The notes under the pieces are model-generated. The model was not told the origin of the DNA. It worked only from the letters and a program-made list of their open reading frames with translations, and made no database searches. A stretch of 64,000 bases of DNA from Mesorhizobium sp. (GTDB lineage: Bacteria > Pseudomonadota > Alphaproteobacteria > Rhizobiales > Rhizobiaceae). The DNA lies in the NCBI GenBank assembly GCA_004017275.1, contig SAKE01000019.1:1-64000 (forward strand), written 5' to 3'. Position 1 is the first letter of the stretch. Every line of letters begins with the position of its first letter. The position numbers and the translations under genes are program-made. Positions 52,477 to 61,377 of the stretch are shown here, piece after piece.

Positions 52477-54927
52477 TCATGCAGCCTGCGCCGACGGGAG
52501 CTCGGCACGCGAATGGCGTGGTTGGCGGCCAAGCCCTGAGGTCAACAAGGACTTACAGAAAGCGGGGGTGAGTTTGCCGCGATGAATTATGACCTTCTCG
52601 CGACCGGACCTAGCATCGGCTTCCTCTCGCTCTCGATTGTAGCCGCGCTGTTCGTTGGATTTAACGTGGCAAGCGGTGAATTCGGAATCAGCCAGCCCTT
52701 CCAAGTTTCTGGCCATGACGGGGCGACTCGTGTGGATGTGCACCCACATCGGGCTCGGCATCGCACCATTGACCAGCATCTTGGGCTGCAGCTTCATCTC
52801 AAACAGCTTTCCTGGCTCGCCACGCAGCGCGACCGGTGCCTCCGGCGGCATCAATTCGTCGGCATTGCACAAATGTTCCAGGTATTTTTGCGCCGGAAAT
52901 GCGTAGGTCTTCATGCAATCAGTCGTAATGCCGGCTTTTCCTTCATTCAATGCGTTGGCCTGTCCCAGCACCATGTTCAGCAACCCTTTGAGCTGGTCTG
53001 TGCGTTCGTGCACTTTGGGTAGCTGGGTGGAGGTGAGTAGCAGGCGTACATTACGCCCCTGCAACCCGGCGAGACAGGTTTGCATCTCAATGGCCTGGGC
53101 TCGCAGGTACTGGGCCACATCGTCCACGACCTTACCGGCCTCCTCAGGCTTCATCTGGCGCACTTGGGAGACGACGCTTTGCTGACCGGCCAGATCGAAC
53201 TGCAAAAGTTCGTCCAATCGTTTGAGCCGCTCCGTCAATACCTCCATTGACAACGCGGCGCCCCCGATTGTCGAGCCTGCCCCCGACGAACTCGCAGCCA
53301 CCTCTTGCGCTCTCACCTGTGTACTCGCAACTTGATCCGAGCGCGCGAGAACCTTGGCTGCTGGCACTGTGCCGGCGTTCGCAGCGACTGGTGTTGATGG
53401 CTGCCCGGCGGCAGAAGTCCCGGCGCGAGCTGCCGACTTATGCTTTGACTTCCCTTTCCTTCGCGCTGTAGTGCCTTCTGACACTGCAGCCGTACCAGCA
53501 GTGCCAGCCGGTATCGCAGCGCCTGCCCTGGCCGGCATCGCAGCGCCCGCCTGGGCCTGTGGCGCCATGATGGCTGACGGCGGAGACTGCAGGTTCAACA
53601 AGTGCATGGCATCGTGCGCAGTGATCCATGCATCGTCCACGATCCGTTCGAACAGTTTCAATGGGAGGCCGGCATCTGGGTAGGTATGGCTTAGCTTGGT
53701 ATGCACCTCGTGCAACGCCAATCCAAAATCCGAAAGCCGCTCCATGATTTTTTCTACAACCGCGCAATCATGAGCGTTGAGTGTTTTGCCATCATCCATT
53801 ATGCCCTTCGCCAAAGAGAGGGCGCGAAGAGCTTCTTGAGCGGCGCTTGCCATCAGCTGCACCACTCCATTTCGACCGACGAGGAGTTCCTTCAAATCTG
53901 GCTCGAACCTGCTCGCCCGCAGTTCAATCTTGGCCCGCGCAAGACCGATCCGCTCACGGACCAGCCAGATCCTGACACTCAGTACCGAGCCGGCACGCAG
54001 CCGCAGTGCGCACCGCTCGGCTTCCCGCATCACGGGCGTTCCACTGGATAGGCTAGCGGTGGCAGCGCAGGCGGATCGCTGCCGTTCGGAGCGCCATGCC
54101 TTTTTTTCCCACCACTTAATTGCCGCCGTATGGTGGTTCTCCACATTTAAAATCAACAGCTCCTGCCGGTCCGCCTGGGAGTAGGAGTAGAGTTTATCGA
54201 CCATACCTGCCGCTTTCTTGGTCTTTTTGTCCAATTTCGTGATCGTCGACAGGCCAAGTTTGTCTACTTCATTCGCGGCGTCGCACACGATCTGGCAACA
54301 TCTACGCACCTTGTCGTCTGGCATAATTGTCTGCGCCTCAGCCGCAGGCAGGCTAGCGCGGTACTCCAGAATTGCTGAGGCTGCATCGACGACCCGACTG
54401 ATCAGCTCCACCGCCTCCTCGGGGACGTCGGTTTTCCTGGCCGCAGCCTCGCAATCAGTCAGTTGTTGAACAAGACTGTTCATTCTGAGCTGTGTCGGAC
54501 TGATATCTTCATTTGACGATGAGCTGGTGCCTTCCACCTGCGCGGTTGATAGTTGGCTACCGACCGGCGCCATGGCTTCGCCCTCAGACATGGAGGGAGA
54601 ACCGCGCCGCCTTGCGGCTGCGCCACGTGGCGCTACGGTTCCGCGTGGTGGCGCAGCGGCTCCACGTCGCGGTGTGTTCAGGATTTGATCTTCGCCAATC
54701 GAGGCGCCTGGCAGACTTTCGCGGGCATCGCCTGGACCGCGCGCAACTGGAAGGGAGGAGGGCCTCCTATCGGCGTCCCCAGAGCGCATCTGCTCCACAA
54801 CGGAATCGAATGACTGTCCACCTTCTCCCGCAGCAAGACTTGATTGCGAAAGGGAACTGCTCGCCCGCCCCGCGCGGCTGGCTCCAGTTTCAGCCTGCGA
54901 TTTCCGTGGTCGGCCAATGCCCTTCAT
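52477..54927 (-). CDS. Candidate type III effector, XopP/RipH (HLK)-like C-terminus
   Basis: 816 residues. The first about 150 are Ser/Ala/Pro/Arg-rich and disordered, typical of effector N-termini; two helical domains follow (about 140-440 and 580-800), joined by an Ala-rich linker with a basic patch (TTARRKGKSKHKSAARAG). The C-terminus (HIHTSRPVMARNLEGLADSE, FTACHVKSNEQRGYNRE, KVIIHRGKLTPAFCKSLL) recalls XopP of Xanthomonas and RipH/HLK of Ralstonia, from memory. ATG 54927 follows GGAGA by 6-7 nt; a tts box 450 bp upstream points to it. Target unknown. Confidence 0.75.
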   Translation of the reverse strand: MKGIGRPRKSQAETGASRAGRASSSLSQSSLAAGEGGQSFDSVVEQMRSGDADRRPSSLPVARGPGDARESLPGASIGEDQILNTPRRGAAAPPRGTVAPRGAAARRRGSPSMSEGEAMAPVGSQLSTAQVEGTSSSSNEDISPTQLRMNSLVQQLTDCEAAARKTDVPEEAVELISRVVDAASAILEYRASLPAAEAQTIMPDDKVRRCCQIVCDAANEVDKLGLSTITKLDKKTKKAAGMVDKLYSYSQADRQELLILNVENHHTAAIKWWEKKAWRSERQRSACAATASLSSGTPVMREAERCALRLRAGSVLSVRIWLVRERIGLARAKIELRASRFEPDLKELLVGRNGVVQLMASAAQEALRALSLAKGIMDDGKTLNAHDCAVVEKIMERLSDFGLALHEVHTKLSHTYPDAGLPLKLFERIVDDAWITAHDAMHLLNLQSPPSAIMAPQAQAGAAMPARAGAAIPAGTAGTAAVSEGTTARRKGKSKHKSAARAGTSAAGQPSTPVAANAGTVPAAKVLARSDQVASTQVRAQEVAASSSGAGSTIGGAALSMEVLTERLKRLDELLQFDLAGQQSVVSQVRQMKPEEAGKVVDDVAQYLRAQAIEMQTCLAGLQGRNVRLLLTSTQLPKVHERTDQLKGLLNMVLGQANALNEGKAGITTDCMKTYAFPAQKYLEHLCNADELMPPEAPVALRGEPGKLFEMKLQPKMLVNGAMPSPMWVHIHTSRPVMARNLEGLADSEFTACHVKSNEQRGYNREREEADARSGREKVIIHRGKLTPAFCKSLLTSGLGRQPRHSRAELPSAQAA

Positions 54928-55376
54928 ATTGCGTCTCCGTAGTAGGCGAGAATGTGCTGCTATTGTGCTGGCGGCTGACGAGACCAGCGGCATCTTTCGG
55001 TTAACGTCACGGTCAGCCAGACCCGCGACGGCGTAATGTTCCCGCCAAAGTGCTTCTCAGTAGCAGGCCAAGATTGGCCCGAGCTCACAGGACTTTCGCA
55101 ACGTTGCCATCGATGTCCTGAGATTATCAGCGCTTCAGTCCGCCGATTTCCAGGAACAGCGAATGAAATCAGACCAACTCGGCTAGCTCCCCTTCCTAGA
55201 CACGTGCCTGACGATTTTATTGATGCGTCACTCCTCTCGTTCGCCACCGACAAAGTCACACATTTGCTTCAGAGAAGCGTGTGCGTTGCGTATCACGCGG
55301 ACCATTTCGATCTATAGTTACAAAAAGTGTCGAGACGGGACCTTTGGATCCGAAGGTCAGGCACGGCCGGCCTAGA
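54928..55376. other. Long leader between tts box and candidate effector gene
   Basis: About 450 bp. A minus-strand frame of 99 codons (GTG 55259 to 54960) lies in it but shows no chaperone features. The stretch is probably untranslated leader or holds a small unrecognised gene. Confidence 0.35.
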
Positions 55377-55406
55377 TAGACCGCTTGGCTGACGATTAGC
55401 TGACGA
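55377..55406 (-). promoter_or_regulatory. tts box facing the candidate effector gene
   Basis: On the minus strand: TCGTCAGCTAATCGTCAGCC followed by AAGCGGTCTA, very close to the nopP box (same TCGTCAGCTA and TCGTCA core). It lies 450 bp upstream of the effector start, farther than the other boxes. Confidence 0.72.
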
Positions 55407-55852
55407 TGGGAGTTCTCACGAACAGGGCAAGAAAATCCGACCGCTTCAAGCTTTCGATATGGTGAGAAGAGGATCCGCACCGGCCTCCCAAAGCCGGCAG
55501 ACCATCCCATGTTCGTACGGTCGCCGACCTTCTCGAAGCCAATGAGCTCACCGCGCCGGGCCGTGATGTGCAGGCGAGAGAATGGTGATGCAAAGACCGA
55601 GTTCCTGCTCGTTGCGTGCGCCCGTGGAGCCAGCAAGAATACGGTCATTGCGGTCATGCAGCACGTGGACCGTGTCTCCTGTTCGACACCACAGCATCGA
55701 GGATGCAAACGAGCTGCTGCGGCTGCCATTCGGTCGCGGCATGCGTGGACGGCGGGATTGGCCGAACAGCCGAGATCGTGGTCGACTGTTCGATGCGAGA
55801 GCAACATCCTGCAGAGCATACGTTTTTGCGCTGGCCGGTTTTTGTCAAAAGC
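55407..55852. other. Intergenic stretch between two divergent tts boxes
   Basis: About 445 bp bounded by tts boxes pointing outward. Overlapping frames on the minus strand have no recognisable domain. Confidence 0.35.
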
Positions 55853-55882
55853 CGTCAGGTTCTCGAAAGCTCCCGCCCTTAG
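55853..55882 (+). promoter_or_regulatory. tts box of the nopC-nopA operon
   Basis: CGTCAGGTTCTCGAAAGCTC followed by CCGCCCTTAG, a near-complete match to the TtsI box including TCGAAAGCT and the C-rich end. It lies 57 bp upstream of the preferred nopC start. Confidence 0.88.
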
Positions 55883-55939
55883 CTTGATCGAGGCTAACCT
55901 TTAACACGTCGCCGCCAATGGCAAATGCCGGAGTACCTG

Positions 55940-56269
55940 ATGATAGCAGCAATTGGGAGTGGAGTTGGCAACCTCGGGACTTCCTTGATCCGAAAGGGCC
56001 ATGGGGATTCGAAATCCGAGCATTCTGGTGATGGCAAGCCGGCTGATGGCAATGATGGCAAGCCAGCTGGTGGGAATGATGGCAAGGCAGCTGGCGGGAA
56101 CGATCGGGCGGATAACCGGACCGTTTCAAATGATCAACTTCAAGACAACTCACAGTCTGCAGCACAAAGTGAAGCCTTCCAAAGTATCCTGCGATCGTTC
56201 GCGTTCCAATTCGCGAACGATGCGATGGCTGAGGCCGATGAAGCTTTGGATGACACAGAAGATGCCTGA
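55940..56269 (+). CDS. nopC: NopC, secreted T3SS protein with internal repeats
   Basis: 109 residues from ATG 55940, which has GGAG 6 nt upstream; ATG 55925 gives five more residues without a ribosome site. Position directly before nopA behind a tts box is that of nopC in S. fredii and NGR234, where it is a secreted effector. The middle holds three copies of an eight-residue unit (DGKPADGN, DGKPAGGN, DGKAAGGN). The C-terminus is helical and acidic (FQSILRSFAFQFANDAMAEA). No signal peptide. Confidence 0.83.
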   Translation: MIAAIGSGVGNLGTSLIRKGHGDSKSEHSGDGKPADGNDGKPAGGNDGKAAGGNDRADNRTVSNDQLQDNSQSAAQSEAFQSILRSFAFQFANDAMAEADEALDDTEDA

Positions 56270-56340
56270 CGCGGGAAATCCGGCGTGAGGTCATACAGGC
56301 CGTTATTGACGGCACAACTCCAACAGAAAAAGGAATGATC

Positions 56341-56583
56341 ATGGCTGCAGTTGATAATAATAAAAAATCAGGCAATACCAATACCAGTAGCGCCGGCAAT
56401 ACCGATAAAACTAACAGTGGCACTCCCGGCAATACAAGCGGAGCTGATGCTACTGCTTTTCAGGCGCAAGTGCAGGAACTAACCAATGTTAGCTTGGAGG
56501 CGACGAAAAGGAGTGTCCAGTTGCGCACTCTAACGACCAATCTCCAGACCATCAAGAAGGCCGCCGACGAACGCGTTTCGTAA
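56341..56583 (+). CDS. nopA: NopA, T3SS pilus subunit
   Basis: 80 residues. NopA is the main component of the rhizobial T3SS surface appendage. The N-terminal half is Asn/Thr/Ser/Gly-rich (NNKKSGNTNTSSAGNTDKTN), the C-terminal half helical (QAQVQELTNVSLEATKRSVQ, LRTLTTNLQTIKKAADERVS), as in needle and pilin subunits. ATG 56341 has AAGGA 7 nt upstream; an ATG at 56335 abuts the ribosome site. Two hairpins follow the stop and may set its expression apart from rhcD. Confidence 0.9.
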   Translation: MAAVDNNKKSGNTNTSSAGNTDKTNSGTPGNTSGADATAFQAQVQELTNVSLEATKRSVQLRTLTTNLQTIKKAADERVS

Positions 56584-56614
56584 TGTCGGAAGCGGGTTTT
56601 AGACTGCCCCCTAG

Positions 56615-56676
56615 CGCGTCTCCTTATTGACGCGACGTAGTCCCGAAATGAGCCGCATGGCAATTGCCATGCGGCT
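56615..56676. promoter_or_regulatory. Double hairpin between nopA and rhcD
   Basis: CGCGTC/GACGCG around 8 nt (56615-56634), then a perfect 26-bp palindrome (56651-56676, arm AGCCGCATGGCAA). No T-run follows. The position after the abundant pilus subunit suggests partial termination or protection of the nopA mRNA. Confidence 0.65.
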
Positions 56677-56700
56677 TCTATCCTGTTTGAGAGATGCTCT

Positions 56701-57591
56701 GTGGATGACGCCGTTTCCCTCCGTTTCGAAGTGCGTTCGGGGCACTATTGCGGTCTGACCGGCAAGACGGATCTTCAAAAGTGTTTAATCGGCAGCGGCT
56801 TCGATGCCGATTTGGTCTTTGTCGAGCAGGGACTGGCACCGCATCACCTTCGTGTAACTCTTCTTGGCAAGTCGATCGAACTGGAGGCGCTTGCACCCGG
56901 ACTCAGTATCGAGGGCAACCGGAATATCGCCGCAGGCCAGTCCGTTGTTGTGCCCCTTCCTGTCGTCCTGCTCGTAGGCGAGATGTCCATTGCTTTGTCC
57001 GTGCAGGATGCAGAGCCGCCTGGTTCGACCGGCATACCGCGCCTACCGATCGGTGTGCTCGCCATGGTCATAATCAGCTCACTCGGGATCGGCGCGCTTT
57101 CAGGCACGATCTCCTATCTTGGCAATGCAAGTGGATCGAGCCCCAATTCACTTCGGGCTGAAGTCGCGTCCAGAACGATCAGTCACCGCGCTGACAATGA
57201 ACTTACGGAGGCAGCGGCCCAAGAGCTGCAGGAGGAAGTCGATCGAGCGGGTCTTCTCGACGTCAAGATTGGGTCGGCAAAGGGTGTTGTGACCGCCGAA
57301 GGCACCGTCACGTCTGAATCGGTCATCAGCTGGCAGAAGCTTCAGCAATCGTTCGATCGTCGCACCAAGGGTACTCTAACACTGGTGAACGGAGTGCTCA
57401 TCAAAGAGGAGAAGGCGCCATCCGCAATCGCGGTCGAAGCTGTGTGGCATGGGGTCCAACCATATATTGTCATCGACAGCGAGAAGTATTTTGTCGGCGC
57501 CATTTTGGCTGATGGATGGGTGGTCGAACGTATTGAGGACAGCCGTGTGCTGCTGAGCAGGAATGGCCGCATTGCTGCTCTCCAATATTGA
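56701..57591 (+). CDS. rhcD: RhcD (Y4yQ), inner-membrane ring protein
   Basis: 296 residues. SctD/YscD-type ring protein: an FHA-like cytoplasmic domain (LRFEVRSGHYCGLTGKTDLQ, LVFVEQGLAPHHLRVTLLG), one membrane helix about 117-137 (IGVLAMVIISSLGIGALSGT), and periplasmic BON-like domains (AAQELQEEVDRAGLLDVKIG, VVTAEGTV). Start is GTG 56701 behind GAGAGA. Order nopA-y4yQ-y4yR-y4yS matches NGR234. Confidence 0.86.
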   Translation: MDDAVSLRFEVRSGHYCGLTGKTDLQKCLIGSGFDADLVFVEQGLAPHHLRVTLLGKSIELEALAPGLSIEGNRNIAAGQSVVVPLPVVLLVGEMSIALSVQDAEPPGSTGIPRLPIGVLAMVIISSLGIGALSGTISYLGNASGSSPNSLRAEVASRTISHRADNELTEAAAQELQEEVDRAGLLDVKIGSAKGVVTAEGTVTSESVISWQKLQQSFDRRTKGTLTLVNGVLIKEEKAPSAIAVEAVWHGVQPYIVIDSEKYFVGAILADGWVVERIEDSRVLLSRNGRIAALQY

Positions 57592-57823
57592 AAGCTCGCA
57601 GGCCCCATCAAGCAGCACTCTATGGCCAGCCAAACATCCTGTCGCGCTCGGTGCTGACAAGCTGGCTGCGTTGGAAACATTTGCTGCCCAGCCATTTCGC
57701 GCCTGCTTGTGGCTCTCATGCAGGGTCACGCGCTGGCCAAGGCTGAGGCGCCTTCGGAGTTCGAAAGCCACGTTTCATGGCGTAACAGCAGAGTAAGTCT
57801 CAACCGATTGCAAAGGTGTCTCG

Positions 57824-59887
57824 ATGGCCAACGTCCTGCGTGACTTCATCAAGCGTGCGCCGGCCAGCCCGGATTTAATGGTTGCGTTGATGCTGCTTCT
57901 GGCTGTCGCGATGATGGTCATGCCTATCCCGGTCGTGGTGGTCGACGCCCTGATAGGATTCAATATGGGGTTGGCCATACTGCTGATGATGGTTGCCCTG
58001 TATGTCAGTACTCCACTTGATTTTTCCTCTTTGCCCGGCGTTATTTTGATTTCCACTGTATTCCGTCTCGCGCTCACGGTCGCAACGACGCGACTGATCC
58101 TGGCCGAGGGGGAGGCCGGCAGCATTATTCATACTTTTGGCGATTTCGTCATTTCAGGCAATATCGTGGTGGGTTTCGTCATATTTCTGGTCGTCACCAT
58201 GGTGCAATTCATGGTCCTCGCGAAGGGTGCCGAACGGGTGGCAGAAGTGGCGGCGCGTTTCACGCTGGATGCTCTGCCGGGCAAGCAAATGGCGGTCGAC
58301 GCAGAGCTACGCAACGGCCACATCGATGCCAACGAATCCCGCCGGCGGCGCGCCGAATTGGAGAAGGAAAGCCAACTCTATGGCGCGATGGACGGCGCGA
58401 TGAAATTTGTGAAGGGCGATTCCATCGCCGGGCTGGTGGTTATCTGCATCAACATGCTGGGTGGAATTTCGATCGGCCTGCTCTCCAAGGGCATGTCCTT
58501 CGGCGAGGTACTGCATCACTACACTCTGCTGACGATAGGCGATGCATTGATATCGCAGATTCCGGCCCTTCTGCTCTCCATTACTGCGGCGACCATCGTC
58601 ACCCGTGTGACTGGGACGGCGAGGATCAACCTCGGTACAGAAATGGTCAGTCAGCTCACGGCCAGCACTCGAGCCTTGCGACTGGCGGCCGGCGTCCTGG
58701 TTGTAATGGGGTTCGTTCCTGGGTTTCCCCTCCCCGTCTTTCTGATGCTGGCCGCAGTGTTCGCTGCGGTAAGCATTGTCAAGGCTGATGTGCTGGGCGC
58801 CGGCACTGCCGATGCGAAAGGTGGAACTGCAGCGGAGCCTAAGCAAGCCGCGCCTGCGAAGGAATTCCCGATCGCATTTTTTCTAGCGCCAGATCTTATG
58901 CAGGCGGTCGATCAAGCCGAATTGCAAAAACATATTGGGCGCGTTTCGCTCCTGGTCACAGCCGATCTGGGCATTATCGTTCCTCGCATCCCTGTCTTGG
59001 TTGACGAGCAGCTGCCTGAATCGCAATTCCGAATTGATGTCGAGGGCGTGCCAGTCGAACAGGACGCCTTAGATCCAAACCAGATGGCGCTCCGAGCCGA
59101 TGTAGCGCACGTCGACTCGAGCGGTGTCCCCCTTAGACGTGAGCCGAAAACGGACACACTCCCGGTTGAACATACCCCTGCAAAGGCCCTTACGGGCGCC
59201 GGCACGGAGCATAGGGCTCCCGGCGAACTCCTCGCCTTGCGCGTCCATGCAGCGTTGACCCGCTACGCACCGCGATTGGTGGGCATCCAAGAGACCCGAC
59301 ATTTCCTGGGCCGAATGGAGCAGGAATATTCTGAGCTTGTGAAAGAGGTGCTACGCACGACGCCGATTCCTCGGATTGCCGATGTTCTGCGCCGCCTCCT
59401 GGAGGAAGGTATCCCAATCCGCCACACCCGTCTCGTGTTGGAGGCATTGGCCGAATGGAGCGAGCGTGAGCAGAACGTTGCCCTGCTGACGGAATATGTC
59501 CGTTCTGGTTTGAAGCGACAGATCTGCCACCGCCATGCCAACACGGAGGGCATCGTGTCCGCCCTGGTCGTCGAGCGCGAGAGCGAGGATGTGATGCGTG
59601 GCGCGGTTCGAGATTCGGATGCAGGCCCCTATCTCGCACTGGAGGATCGGCAAAGCGAAGCGATGCTATCACAGATACGTCAGGTCCTTTCGAACGCAGA
59701 ACCGGGTCAAACCCGCCCTATTCTGTTGACGTCGATGGATGTCCGACGTTTCGTCCGCGGCTTTCTGACGCGAAACGGGGTTGATCTCGCCGTGCTGTCT
59801 TATCAAGACCTCGCCTCCGACTTTACAATTCGCCCCGCAGGATCCGTCACACTCCCGCACGGATCGAACAGCGGATTGTTAGAGTAG
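57824..59887 (+). CDS. rhcV: RhcV (Y4yR), major export apparatus protein
   Basis: 687 residues. SctV/FlhA family. The N-terminal half has about eight membrane helices with the FHIPEP-family signature region (VVDALIGFNMGLAILLMMVA, LPGVILISTVFRLALTVATT) and KGAERVAEVAARFTLDALPG, KQMAVDAELRNG. The C-terminal cytoplasmic domain binds chaperone-substrate complexes (APDLMQAVDQAELQKHIGRV, VGIQETRHFLGRMEQEY, PIRHTRLVLEALAEW, VDLAVLSYQDLA). It starts 232 bp after rhcD, an unusually large gap for this operon. Confidence 0.96.
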   Translation: MANVLRDFIKRAPASPDLMVALMLLLAVAMMVMPIPVVVVDALIGFNMGLAILLMMVALYVSTPLDFSSLPGVILISTVFRLALTVATTRLILAEGEAGSIIHTFGDFVISGNIVVGFVIFLVVTMVQFMVLAKGAERVAEVAARFTLDALPGKQMAVDAELRNGHIDANESRRRRAELEKESQLYGAMDGAMKFVKGDSIAGLVVICINMLGGISIGLLSKGMSFGEVLHHYTLLTIGDALISQIPALLLSITAATIVTRVTGTARINLGTEMVSQLTASTRALRLAAGVLVVMGFVPGFPLPVFLMLAAVFAAVSIVKADVLGAGTADAKGGTAAEPKQAAPAKEFPIAFFLAPDLMQAVDQAELQKHIGRVSLLVTADLGIIVPRIPVLVDEQLPESQFRIDVEGVPVEQDALDPNQMALRADVAHVDSSGVPLRREPKTDTLPVEHTPAKALTGAGTEHRAPGELLALRVHAALTRYAPRLVGIQETRHFLGRMEQEYSELVKEVLRTTPIPRIADVLRRLLEEGIPIRHTRLVLEALAEWSEREQNVALLTEYVRSGLKRQICHRHANTEGIVSALVVERESEDVMRGAVRDSDAGPYLALEDRQSEAMLSQIRQVLSNAEPGQTRPILLTSMDVRRFVRGFLTRNGVDLAVLSYQDLASDFTIRPAGSVTLPHGSNSGLLE

Positions 59888-59940
59888 TCCCACCTTTCCT
59901 AACTGAACGCCACGCGCCTCCCCGATAACTGAGAGATAAC

Positions 59941-60483
59941 ATGAATAGTAATACAGTTTCTCCATCGCCTATGTTTCTGCGCCGGAACTCACTTCTTTTT
60001 GCCGTACTCGCCATTCTGCCTTTGGGCGGTTGCGCCAGCTGGCAAAAGCCGGCTCTTTCCGTGCAGGAGACATCTTCCCCCGAGTTGCTCAGCGCCGATC
60101 AAATCGATCCGGCTATGCGCGAACGCATTTTGCGCGAAGTTGGTCAGGATGTTCAAGAGCGGGCTTTGCGGGATGAGGTGAAGCAGCACCCGGACAATGT
60201 TGATGCGGCGATACGACTTACAAATGCCTTGGTGGGCCAGAAGCGCCCGCACGAAGCGGTTGAGGTGCTCGACAGCGTCTTGGTTGCAGCCCCAGGAAAC
60301 GTACGTGCATTGAATGCGAAGGGCGTGATTTTGGACATTGAGGGGCGGCATGACGCGGCACAGGCCCTGTATCGGCGAGCTCTCGAAAACGAGCCAGGCA
60401 ATCAGATGGTGCAGCATAACTTCAATCTGTCGCTTGCCTTTAACGGCAAGTCCAAACAACCAAGGTTAGCACGATCGCAATAG
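59941..60483 (+). CDS. Y4yS-like TPR lipoprotein
   Basis: 180 residues. Lipoprotein signal with Cys31 (LLFAVLAILPLGGC); ATG 59971 would shorten the signal's polar start. Two to three TPR-like helical pairs follow (NVDAAIRLTNALVGQKRPHE, AVEVLDSVLVAAPGNVRALN, RHDAAQALYRRALENEPGNQ). The gene after rhcV in NGR234 is y4yS. The build also resembles TadD/CpaF-cluster TPR lipoproteins of Tad pili. Likely an outer-membrane lipoprotein that assists secretin assembly; function unproven. Confidence 0.78.
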   Translation: MNSNTVSPSPMFLRRNSLLFAVLAILPLGGCASWQKPALSVQETSSPELLSADQIDPAMRERILREVGQDVQERALRDEVKQHPDNVDAAIRLTNALVGQKRPHEAVEVLDSVLVAAPGNVRALNAKGVILDIEGRHDAAQALYRRALENEPGNQMVQHNFNLSLAFNGKSKQPRLARSQ

Positions 60484-60860
60484 GTGGGCACAGTGCATGC
60501 GCAGCCTGTTCCCCGGCTCGAACACGCGCTCGGCTCCCATCATAGATGGCCCCCTGAAGAGAGCCATATCTATGCAAAACAGTTGCTCCAGATCTGGCCG
60601 GCAGAGATCGGCAGGAGAGCCGGATGACATCACGCGGCCACCCGCAAGGCCACCCGCCTCGCTTCGTTGCCAGAGCGCCCTCTCCCTCGCCGGTCACCGT
60701 CTCGCAATGCGGCGACCTGGCTTAAGGCGGTCGACCGAGCGCCCGATGCAGTAGCCATGAATACGTAACGCAGCGATGGACCCGCCGGATCGTGTCGCGC
60801 TTGTGCTGGCCGTCCCTGCCATTACAGCACGGTGATTGTAGCTGGATCCTATTCTAGAGG
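60484..60860. other. Intergenic stretch after the T3SS cluster
   Basis: About 375 bp without a recognisable gene between y4yS and the second nod box. Confidence 0.35.
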
Positions 60861-60909
60861 CATCGATGGTGTGGATGCCTTCGATCCAAACAATCGATTT
60901 GTTGAATTC
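60861..60909 (+). promoter_or_regulatory. Second nod box, downstream gene unassigned
   Basis: CATCGATGGTGTGGATGCC, TTCGATCCAAACAATCGATT and TGTTGAATTC in direct succession match the nod-box consensus, better in the AAACAATCGATTT part than the ttsI box. It points right; the first convincing gene is the Ros/MucR-type regulator, 470 bp away. Confidence 0.88.
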
Positions 60910-61377
60910 GTCCGCCTGAGGAAATTAGCTGCGGCGATCCGACTTCCGACGCCTGCAGGCGCAAAACCAACAGCGTGAGCGCTGCGGGTCCGGAGGCAGG
61001 CTGCAAAGTGCAATCACCAGCGCTGATAAGCGGCAAGTGAAGAATGTATCGCTCGGGCGACTCCTGTGTTGTGCACGGTTGCCCCGCGAGGTGAACTGTA
61101 GCAGCTTGGCAGCTCAGCGTTCACGAAAGGAGAAAAGATTTGGGGCCAAGCAAAGACCGGCTTTTTTGATTGTCTTGCTGTATCGCTATGGTGGGGCGGG
61201 CGCGACCGCTCCCATAATTCAATACGCTGCCTTTAGCGATGGACGATGACGGGATGCGTCGCCGAGACTTCAATGGTGGAGGAGCAGCGCACCCGTCGAT
61301 CCATTTGCTTTCAGCGGCAACCGCCACTATGAAGCGACACTTCGCCCAACTGTGTTTCAAGCTGCCCGGAGAAGTTT
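60910..61377. other. Region between the second nod box and the Ros/MucR gene
   Basis: About 470 bp. A 70-codon plus-strand frame (61037-61249) has no recognisable features. The stretch could be a long leader, as ttsI also lies 320 bp from its nod box. Confidence 0.4.

Noticed and set aside
54960..55259. Minus-strand frame of 99 codons between the tts box and the candidate effector
   Set aside because: It might have been an effector chaperone, but it is not acidic or helical as those are, starts with GTG, and has no clear ribosome site.
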